Assembly: GCA_947063875.1 (NCBI GenBank)
Contig: CAMSTY010000034.1
Coordinates: 1 to 38,826, forward strand
Source of the DNA: an uncultured bacterium
GTDB taxonomy: Bacteria > Bacillota > Clostridia > Lachnospirales > Lachnospiraceae
Reading direction: 5' to 3'
Length of the DNA: 38,826 nucleotides
In this document: positions 33,147 through 38,826 of the stretch, piece by piece
Layout of the letters: each line of letters opens with the position of its first letter
Numbering within the stretch: the first letter of the stretch is position 1
Notes under the pieces: generated by a model
Told to the model about the DNA's origin: nothing
Databases searched by the model: none
The model's input: only the letters and a program-made list of their open reading frames with translations
Made by a program: the position numbers and the translations under genes

Positions 33147-35390
33147 TCACACCGGGATACCCGCCTGGATCTCCCGAATTCGTGCCTTCAGTCCTGTATA
33201 ACGCCGCTGCTCTGACTCATTATCCACCATCATCTGAAACATTTCCGGTATCCCCACCAGGCAGACACAGCGCCGCGCCCGGGTAACTGCCGTGTAAATC
33301 AGATTCCTTGTCATCAGCATACGGGGGCCGGAATGAACCGGGATCACCACCGCCGGATACTCGCTTCCCTGCGATTTATGTATCGTAATGGCATAGGCCA
33401 GTTCCAGCTCTTCCAAATTGCGGAAACTATAGTCTACCATGCGGCCTTCATCAAATTCTACGGTCAATTCCTCTGAAAAGGTATTAATTTCCCGGATCAT
33501 TCCGATATCTCCGTTAAACACTCCTGTGCCGCTTTCTGTCACCCCTCCCCGGCTGCCCCGTATCTGCCATTCCAGCTGATAATTGTTCTTTACCTGCATC
33601 ACCTTATCGCCGACCCGGTAAACCGTGCCTCCGGACTCTTTCTCCGCCTTTGACGGCGCACGGGGGTTTAAATACTCCTGCAAAATGCCATTCAAACGTT
33701 CCACCCCCAGCGCCCCTTTTCGCATCGGCGTCATGATTTGAATATCAAAGGGATCTGCATGAACATATCCCGGCAGCTTTTCTGTCACAAGCGTAACCAT
33801 GGAACGGATAATGACATCCGGCTGCTCCCCCCGGATAAAAAGAAAATCCTTGCTGCGCCTGCCAAGTAAAATCTGTTCCCCCCCATTGATCTTATGGGCA
33901 TTGACAATGATGTCGCTCTCTGCCGCCTGCCGGAAAATCCGGTTTAAGCATACTACCGGAAACTCTTCCGACTCAATAAGGTCACGCAATACATTTCCCG
34001 CGCCCACACTGGGAAGCTGGTTTACGTCCCCTACCAGAATCAGCCTGGTCCCAGGAGACACCGCCTTCAGTAACGCATGCATCAAATAAATATCCACCAT
34101 AGAGGTTTCGTCAATAATAATCGCGTCCGCGTCAAGCGGATTCTCCTCCCCCCGTTCAAACCGCATCCCCGATGTGCTTCGGTCATCATCCGGCACTCCG
34201 CTTAATTCCAGCAGACGATGAATCGTCTTCGCTTCATAGCCGGTAGCCTCTGTCATTCGTTTTGCTGCCCTTCCGGTAGGCGCCGCCAGCAAAATCGTCA
34301 TCTCTTCCTGCTCAAAATAACGGATGATCGTGTTGATCGTCGTCGTCTTCCCGGTTCCCGGCCCCCCTGTAATAATCAGAAGCCCACTGTTTACCGCCCG
34401 GATTACCGCTTCAATCTGCATCTCATCCGCCTCAATCCCTTCTTCCTTGCAGATTACCTCCAGTCGGTCCCGAATGGCTCCCTCCGGTTCCGAGCCTTTC
34501 AGATTCAGGTCATGCAGCATACGGGCCGTATTCAGTTCCATATAATAATACTGCGATGCGTAGATATGGCGGCCAAGGCCCTCCCCCTCCCCTGCCTTCA
34601 CCACAATCTTTTTCTCCATCTGCAAATCCATTAAGTGCTTTTCCATCACTTCTGCCTTCACATGCAAAAGGTCTGAAGCGCCAGCCAGCAGTTCCCCCTG
34701 CGGGAGGTAAGTATGTCCGTTCACCACGGACTGCAGCAGACAATAAAAAATCCCGCTGCGGATACGATAATCCGAATCCATCAAAATCCCGACTTTCTGG
34801 GCAATCTCATCCGCGATCTTAAACCCGACGCCTTGGATGTCGTCCGCCAGCTTATACGGATTCTCCTTGATAATCCCATACAGCAGCGGCCCATACTCCT
34901 GATATATCTTTAATGCCAGATTCATCGATATCCCGTACTGCTGAAGAAAAATCATTGCCTGGCGCATCTCCCGCTTTTCCTCCATCTGTTCGGCAATCGA
35001 CTGCGCCAGTTTTTCACTGATCCCTTTTACTTCTGCCAGGCGTTCTGGTTCCTCCTCTACAATCCGAAAAGTGCCTGCCTTGAATCGCCGCACAATCCTC
35101 GCTGCCAGAGCCGCCCCCACTCCTTTGATGGCTCCGGAACCCAGATAGCGTTCCATGGATACGGTATCCTCCGGCGCCTTCAGTTCATATTCCTCTACCT
35201 GCAGCTGCTCTCCGTAAACGGGGTGTTCCACCATCCGCCCTTTTGCTTCAACCAAGTCGCCTTCATTGATATAGGGGAAGGTCCCCACCAGCACATAGTC
35301 TTCTCCTTCCCACCCTGCCTCCAGAACGGTATAGCCGTTTTCCTCATTCCGGTATTTTATTTTTTCCACATATGCTTTCACCGTCGCCAT
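33147..35390 (-). CDS. recD2: RecD2-type ATP-dependent DNA helicase
   Basis: 747 residues, the usual length for RecD2/YrrC. The N-terminal extension (to about 300) carries an OB-like region and helix-hairpin-helix repeats (AIKGVGAALAARIVRRF, NPYKLADDIQGVGFKIADEI). The SF1B helicase core has Walker A ITGGPGTGKTTTI near 338-350, Walker B AIIIDETSMVD near 422-432, VGDVNQLPSVGAGNVLRD, and the C-terminal ITIHKSQGSEYPAVVIPV and YTAVTRARRCV motifs. It is a 5'-3' helicase in DNA repair that works without RecBC. Its own start has only a weak ribosome site (GCAAGG). Confidence 0.95.
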   Translation of the reverse strand: MATVKAYVEKIKYRNEENGYTVLEAGWEGEDYVLVGTFPYINEGDLVEAKGRMVEHPVYGEQLQVEEYELKAPEDTVSMERYLGSGAIKGVGAALAARIVRRFKAGTFRIVEEEPERLAEVKGISEKLAQSIAEQMEEKREMRQAMIFLQQYGISMNLALKIYQEYGPLLYGIIKENPYKLADDIQGVGFKIADEIAQKVGILMDSDYRIRSGIFYCLLQSVVNGHTYLPQGELLAGASDLLHVKAEVMEKHLMDLQMEKKIVVKAGEGEGLGRHIYASQYYYMELNTARMLHDLNLKGSEPEGAIRDRLEVICKEEGIEADEMQIEAVIRAVNSGLLIITGGPGTGKTTTINTIIRYFEQEEMTILLAAPTGRAAKRMTEATGYEAKTIHRLLELSGVPDDDRSTSGMRFERGEENPLDADAIIIDETSMVDIYLMHALLKAVSPGTRLILVGDVNQLPSVGAGNVLRDLIESEEFPVVCLNRIFRQAAESDIIVNAHKINGGEQILLGRRSKDFLFIRGEQPDVIIRSMVTLVTEKLPGYVHADPFDIQIMTPMRKGALGVERLNGILQEYLNPRAPSKAEKESGGTVYRVGDKVMQVKNNYQLEWQIRGSRGGVTESGTGVFNGDIGMIREINTFSEELTVEFDEGRMVDYSFRNLEELELAYAITIHKSQGSEYPAVVIPVHSGPRMLMTRNLIYTAVTRARRCVCLVGIPEMFQMMVDNESEQRRYTGLKARIREIQAGIPV

Positions 35391-35464
35391 CCTTGCACCG
35401 CCTGCGTTTCAGAGTCCGGCAAAACGTATCTCCTGCACATTTTACCGGTTTCCATATTTGTACT

Positions 35465-35495
35465 CAAAAACCCCGCGCCATTTCCGGTGCGGGGT
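35465..35495 (-). terminator. Terminator of mreB
   Basis: On the minus strand, ACCCCGCACC and GGCGCGGGGT form a 10-bp stem with a 6-nt loop, followed by TTTTT. It separates mreB from recD2. Confidence 0.85.
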
Positions 35496-35548
35496 CTCCC
35501 TTACCCGTCCTCCTGATGCGCCGGCCCCTTCCAACCGGCCCGGCTGCC

Positions 35549-36553
35549 TTAATACTCGTGCCCTCTGACTTCTCCATGTTGAAATTCAATAAACTTACCG
35601 GTACCGATCGCCACCGCCGTCAGCGGGTCTTCCGCAACCATAGTCGTGATCCCTGATTTCTCCTCTATCAGCTGATCCAGGCCATTCAGCAATGCCCCGC
35701 CGCCTGTCATCACAATCCCGCGGTCGAAAATATCCGCCGCCAATTCCGGCGGTGTCCGCTCTAATACATTGTGCACGGCATCCACAATCTGCATCGCCGG
35801 CTCCCGCAGCGCCTCCAGGGTCTCATCCGAAGTCACCACAATCGTCTTGGGAAGGCCTGTCACCAGGTTCCGGCCGCGCACCTCCATGGTCAGGACCTCC
35901 GGCCGCCGGTAGGCTGCGCCGATATTGATCTTGATCTCCTCTGCCGTCCGCTCTCCAATCAGCAGATTATGCTTCTTTCTCATATAGCGAACCAGCGCCT
36001 CGTCGAAATCATCCCCGGCAACCTTGATGGAAGTGCTCACTACCGGGCCGCCCAGGGAGATAACCGCAATATCCGCCGTACCGCCTCCGATATCAACAAT
36101 CATGTTGCCGCAGGCCTTGGCAATGTCAATGCCGGCTCCGATTGCCGCTGCCACCGGCTCTTCAATAATCGCCACATCCCTCGCCCCGGCATTGTAAGTG
36201 GCGTCCTCCACTGCTTTTCTCTCCACCTCTGTCGCACCACTGGGGATGCAGACAGCAATGCGGGGTTTGCGCAATGTCCGCTTTCCGACTGCCTTGGTGA
36301 TAAAATACTTCAGCATCTTTTCTGTCACCGTATAATCCGAGATCACACCCTGGCGAAGCGGGCGGATCGCGATAATATTGCCCGGTGTTCTTCCGATCAT
36401 CAGCCGCGCTTCCTCGCCAATCGCCATAATCTTGTTAGAATCCCGGTCAATCGCCACCACGGACGGCTCTTTTAATACCACGCCTTTTCCTTTAATATAT
36501 ACCAAAATACTTGCTGTACCTAAATCAATTCCAATATCATTGGATACCAACAT
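35549..36553 (-). CDS. mreB: MreB/Mbl family actin-like cell-shape protein
   Basis: 334 residues; ATG 36553-36551 behind AGGAGGAAG. Actin-fold nucleotide motifs: GIDLGTASILVYIKGKG at the N-terminus (phosphate 1), VDIGGGTADIAVISLGG (phosphate 2) and IVMTGGGALLNGLDQLIEE (adenosine). The connecting motif IEEPVAAAIGAGIDI is also seen. It polymerises under the membrane to guide cell-wall synthesis. No mreC or mreD follows, so this is a stand-alone MreB/Mbl paralogue of the kind found outside the mreBCD operon in spore formers. Confidence 0.94.
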   Translation of the reverse strand: MLVSNDIGIDLGTASILVYIKGKGVVLKEPSVVAIDRDSNKIMAIGEEARLMIGRTPGNIIAIRPLRQGVISDYTVTEKMLKYFITKAVGKRTLRKPRIAVCIPSGATEVERKAVEDATYNAGARDVAIIEEPVAAAIGAGIDIAKACGNMIVDIGGGTADIAVISLGGPVVSTSIKVAGDDFDEALVRYMRKKHNLLIGERTAEEIKINIGAAYRRPEVLTMEVRGRNLVTGLPKTIVVTSDETLEALREPAMQIVDAVHNVLERTPPELAADIFDRGIVMTGGGALLNGLDQLIEEKSGITTMVAEDPLTAVAIGTGKFIEFQHGEVRGHEY

Positions 36554-36668
36554 TCCTATTCTTCCTCCTGCTTGTTCCTTCCGGTTCCGTTATCTACAGT
36601 ATTTACAATATTTCCACATATCAACCGTAAATTCTGATACAATTATTTTCTTCTTGGATTTTCCTTTT

Positions 36669-36697
36669 ATTATATACAAAGATACCTTATTTTGAAA
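36669..36697 (-). promoter_or_regulatory. Promoter of mreB
   Basis: On the minus strand, TTTCAA (36697-36692) and TATAAT (36674-36669) are 17 bp apart, about 115 bp before the start. A second candidate, TTGATA 36624-36619 with TACTGT 36601-36596 (17 bp), is closer to the gene. Confidence 0.55.
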
Positions 36698-36740
36698 GGG
36701 TTTTTTTATTTTTTATTTTGTTTTGAAAAGTTTAATATTA

Positions 36741-36783
36741 AATGCGAAGGGAAGCGAAAGCCTCCCGACGCATTATTTTTTTA
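36741..36783 (+). terminator. Intrinsic terminator with no gene upstream
   Basis: AATGCG...CGCATT outer stem (36741-36746, 36769-36774), an inner GGGA/TCCC stem and a closing C-GAAA-G tetraloop (36755-36760), then ATTTTTTTAT on the plus strand. The only gene to its left, mreB, runs the other way. A second small GGCC/GGCC hairpin with T's follows at 36798-36820. Confidence 0.7.
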
Positions 36784-37094
36784 TCTAAAAACAGCAGAAA
36801 AAGGCCAAAAACGGCCATTTTATAAAGTCTGTATTTATCGGTGTAGGCTGACAAGTTTTAAGTTCGGTTTTTAAGGTGAAAACCGGGCAGCGGTGGAGAA
36901 CATCAACGCTCTAAAAGGTTCCATGTCGTTCAACAAGTTTGCGGCTTTTAATGTGAAAGTCGATACGGTCAGGGCGGCCCAGAAAAAAGACGCCAGCCGG
37001 AGCGCGTGAAAACCGGTGGAAAAGTACACGCCCGAAAAATGCAGATTTTACAAAATGGCCGTGGCATGAAACCAAATCACAAGGAGGTGAGAAC
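36784..37094. other. Junction region between mreB and the right-hand mobile block
   Basis: No recognised gene. A plus-strand frame GTG 36893 (or ATG 36923) to TGA 37007-37009 encodes up to 38 residues (ENINALKGSMSFNKFAAF and VKVDTVRAAQKKDASRSA), protein-like but without a clear ribosome site; it may be the tail of a lost gene. Base composition shifts here from AT-rich to GC-rich, so an element boundary probably lies in this stretch. Confidence 0.35.
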
Positions 37095-37370
37095 GTGAGA
37101 AACTACCGATATTTGACGCTGGCCGATCGCGAGAAACTGGAGTCCCACTATCTGAAAGGAGAACGCCCGCAGGACATAGCCGACACTCTCGGCGTACATG
37201 TAGCAACTATCTACAAAGAGCTGAAACGTGGCGACACCGGAAAACTCGACAGCAATATGCGGCAAGGGTACAGCGCGACACTGGCCCAGTATCGCCTCCA
37301 GCAGAACTTTAAGTGCAGAGGGCGAAAAGTCAAAGGCGAACAGAAAAGCCCTGAAACTGTCACAAGCTAA
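37095..37370 (+). CDS. Small IS30-type helix-turn-helix protein
   Basis: 91 residues with a GTG start at 37095 behind a strong AAGGAGGTGA. Residues about 4-45 match the HTH_38 domain of IS30-family transposases: RYLTLADREKLESHYL, QDIADTLGVHVATIYKELKRG. The following YSATLAQYRLQQNF is like the segment after it in IS30 transposases, but the DDE catalytic domain is absent and the tail is short and basic. It is more likely a regulator of the phage-like block than a transposase remnant, since the start, length and neighbours look intact. First of four or five closely spaced genes on the plus strand. Confidence 0.75.
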   Translation: MRNYRYLTLADREKLESHYLKGERPQDIADTLGVHVATIYKELKRGDTGKLDSNMRQGYSATLAQYRLQQNFKCRGRKVKGEQKSPETVTS

Positions 37371-37394
37371 CCAGAAAGAAAGGAATACACCACC

Positions 37395-37670
37395 ATGGCA
37401 AAAATAAACGGTTTTCAATACGGCGCGGAGCTATTATGCAAGTCGTCGTTTCCGGCCACACTGGAGGCTGATAACCTCCCCTGCATTATCGAAGTAATGG
37501 TCTACCGGCTCAACGCCGTGGCCGCCACCAGCTATTCACTTGACGGGGAGGATCCTCTGCTCCATTTCCTCGGACTGGATAAAACAGATACATACATCAC
37601 CCGGCATGAAATTGACGACCTTTTCACCGTCGTTCACGCCAGAAGGGAGGCAGAACCATGGCAGCAATAA
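37395..37670 (+). CDS. Hypothetical protein of the phage-like block
   Basis: 91 residues; ATG behind AGAAAGGAATA. It is slightly acidic, with no signal or membrane segment: FQYGAELLCKSSFPATLEADN, IIEVMVYRLNAVAATSY, LHFLGLDKTDTYITRHEIDDLF. It overlaps the next gene by 13 bp, a sign of coupled translation. I do not recognise a family; the composition and packing are typical of phage or conjugative-element early genes. Confidence 0.65.
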   Translation: MAKINGFQYGAELLCKSSFPATLEADNLPCIIEVMVYRLNAVAATSYSLDGEDPLLHFLGLDKTDTYITRHEIDDLFTVVHARREAEPWQQ

Positions 37671-38467
37671 ACACGATCGCAAAAGAATGGGCTGGCGAGC
37701 TCCGCGACGGGATCGCGTGGGTGATCGTCTGGAAAACCGGTCGGAGCTGGAACGCTACGGCGGTATGGCTGAACAGTGACAACGACACCTTCGAGCCGGA
37801 GGATCTGGAGCGGGCCCGCAAGATACTGGAGCAGGATCCAAACGCTGTTATGCTAAATGGCTACTACTGCGGACACTTCGGCGAGGACATGACCGTGGCA
37901 GAGCTGGCGGCAGGGATCCGCTGGCACTACGAGAACGGCTACAACCTGCTGGACGGCTCGACGGCATTTCCACCGGGGCCTATGGAACACCTGGCAGATC
38001 AGCAGCAGGAAACAGATAAATGCCCAGCGCCCAGCGCTCTGTATATTGACGGGAAATGCTTCACCGGACAGATCACAGAGCTGACGCTTCCGCGCTTCTC
38101 CCCTCCTGAGCTGAACCTCCCAGAGCTTCGGAGCCCGCCCAGCATGGAGCTGAACCTCACGATCACACCGAACACGGCCGCGGCTATTCTGGAAGCCCTA
38201 CAACCGGCAGTGCTACGCTTTTTCGAGGCGCTTGTCAACGCTGCAAGGGAGGCGTGGGCTGGGATCAAACGATCGGCCAAGGCGGCGGGCAGGATCGTGG
38301 CCCGGATCGCTGGCAGGTGCATAGACGCCATGCTCTACAAAGCAAACGATCACCCGAAATGGTGGCACTACTACAAGCACGCTAAAAAGTACCGTGTGCG
38401 CAAAAAATACCGGCGACGACTGGAGCAGCAACTCTGTGATAAGCTGCTGGCCGCCGCTGCTGGATAG
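37658..38467 (+). CDS. Hypothetical two-part protein of the phage-like block
   Basis: 269 residues; ATG behind AAGGGAGG inside the end of the previous gene. The N-terminal part (about 1-110) has WVIVWKTGRSWNATAVWL and EDLERARKILEQDPNAVMLNG, then a proline-rich linker (about 145-170, LPRFSPPELNLPELRSPP). The C-terminal part (about 180-269) is helical and strongly basic, ending KWWHYYKHAKKYRVRKKYRRR, which suggests nucleic-acid binding. The segment is GC-rich compared with the core genes. The DHPKWWHYYKHAKK-type tail looks familiar from small phage genes, so the gene may be a fusion of two phage domains (inference). Function unknown. Confidence 0.65.
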   Translation: MAAINTIAKEWAGELRDGIAWVIVWKTGRSWNATAVWLNSDNDTFEPEDLERARKILEQDPNAVMLNGYYCGHFGEDMTVAELAAGIRWHYENGYNLLDGSTAFPPGPMEHLADQQQETDKCPAPSALYIDGKCFTGQITELTLPRFSPPELNLPELRSPPSMELNLTITPNTAAAILEALQPAVLRFFEALVNAAREAWAGIKRSAKAAGRIVARIAGRCIDAMLYKANDHPKWWHYYKHAKKYRVRKKYRRRLEQQLCDKLLAAAAG

Positions 38468-38478
38468 GAGGTGGACAC

Positions 38479-38655
38479 ATGAGCAAATCTAAACCGTACC
38501 GCGTATGTCCGAATTGCGGCTGCAATTTGGATCCCGGCGAGCGTTGCGACTGTAAAGAACGCGCGGAGCTGGACGCCGCCAAAGAAGCCGCGCAGCTGGC
38601 AGCAGACCTGACGCACATAGACCGGCGCGAGCCCGTACTCATGCCCGGCGCATAA
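38479..38655 (+). CDS. Small zinc-ribbon-like protein
   Basis: 58 residues; ATG 38479 behind TAGGAGGTGG, 11 bp after the previous stop. The N-terminus has CPNCGCNLDPGERCDC, a five-cysteine zinc-ribbon knuckle, followed by an alanine-rich helix (RAELDAAKEAAQLAADL). Such proteins are common in phage and plasmid early regions. It overlaps, in another frame, the open stretch that encodes a second zinc ribbon. Confidence 0.7.
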   Translation: MSKSKPYRVCPNCGCNLDPGERCDCKERAELDAAKEAAQLAADLTHIDRREPVLMPGA

Positions 38656-38807
38656 GCGGCGCACGCTATGAGACATGCCGCGAGTGCGGGCTGGAATGGA
38701 ATATAAGCAAACAAGCGACGATCCCGTGGTATGGCTATCTCTGCCCGCGGTGCCGGGCAAAGTATAAGCAGCCACGCAGGATCCAACCGAAAGGAGCAAA
38801 CACATGA
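38556..38807 (+). CDS. Second zinc-ribbon frame without a normal start codon
   Basis: The frame is open from just after TAA 38553-38555 to TGA 38805-38807. Its second part, from 38667, encodes YETCRECGLEWNISKQ and then YGYLCPRCRAKYKQ, a clear CxxC...CxxC zinc ribbon. No ATG, GTG or TTG lies in frame before it, so it needs a rare start or a -1 frameshift from the overlapping 58-residue gene (they share 38556-38655). I see no classic slippery heptamer. A sequencing error or decay is also possible. Only the zinc-ribbon half is strongly supported. Confidence 0.5.
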   Translation, partial: RTRGAGRRQRSRAAGSRPDAHRPARARTHARRISGARYETCRECGLEWNISKQATIPWYGYLCPRCRAKYKQPRRIQPKGANT

Positions 38808-38826
38808 GAAACGAGGTTATTTTTGA
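38804..38826 (+). CDS. Start of a further gene, cut by the right edge
   Basis: ATG 38804-38806 follows GAAAGGAGC and overlaps the previous stop by 4 bp. Only MRNEVIF is visible, so the product cannot be named. Confidence 0.5.

Noticed and set aside
35771-36475. Plus-strand open frame of 234 codons
   Set aside because: Antisense to mreB, with low-grade composition and no start signal.
1-38826. CRISPR arrays, tRNA or rRNA genes
   Set aside because: No regularly spaced repeats and no tRNA-like cloverleaf or conserved rRNA stretches were seen by eye; a covariance-model scan would be needed to exclude small RNAs.

Overview
The window looks like chromosome of a spore-forming, low-to-mid GC Firmicute, most likely a gut Lachnospiraceae relative (inference). 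The grounds are SpoVT and SpoVG, a GlgC/GlgD pair, RecD2, a stand-alone MreB, a LytTR/GHKL two-component pair, strong AGGAGG-type ribosome binding sites, and short Firmicute-style promoters. No tRNA, rRNA or CRISPR array was seen.

Layout. 1-4760: scarred mobile DNA. It holds an AlbA_2/HATPase regulator running off the left edge (a gene with no stop in the window), a Tn916-type tyrosine integrase, a small excisionase-like frame with no normal start codon, a second decayed integrase (one frameshift, one in-frame stop) and gene debris. 4763-5332: a DUF805 membrane protein. 5655-10738: a compact catabolic unit, ridA-dpaL-nhaC-M20 peptidase, read leftward and divergent from a GntR/FCD regulator. 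An identical 12-mer, TATGCAATATAT, occurs three times here; one copy covers the -35 box of the operon. 10810-12982: an AEC transporter and a divergent LysR regulator around a perfect 13-bp palindrome. 13157-17469: SpoVT (behind a sigma-G-like promoter), an EamA transporter, a LytTR response regulator with its histidine kinase, and a FlxA-like coiled-coil protein.

17574-36553: housekeeping core. It holds mfd and pth; a cysteine-rich FAD oxidoreductase; glgC-glgD-spoVG; asnS followed by a YhaO/YhaN-type nuclease-ATPase pair; an OB-like lipoprotein; an unknown 168-residue protein; comF-recD2; and mreB. 36700-38826: a second block of mobile, phage-like DNA with denser GC and tightly packed small genes (IS30-type HTH protein, two unknown proteins, two zinc-ribbon frames), running off the right edge.

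How it works together. The clearest self-contained system is the 2,3-diaminopropionate unit. DpaL would release ammonia and pyruvate through 2-aminoacrylate, RidA would clear that reactive intermediate, NhaC would move substrate or product coupled to Na+/H+, and the YgeY-like M20 hydrolase would free the amino acid from a precursor. The GntR protein very likely controls this and itself. A second theme is sporulation and storage: spoVG sits 26 bp behind glgCD, whose promoter carries its own palindromic operator.
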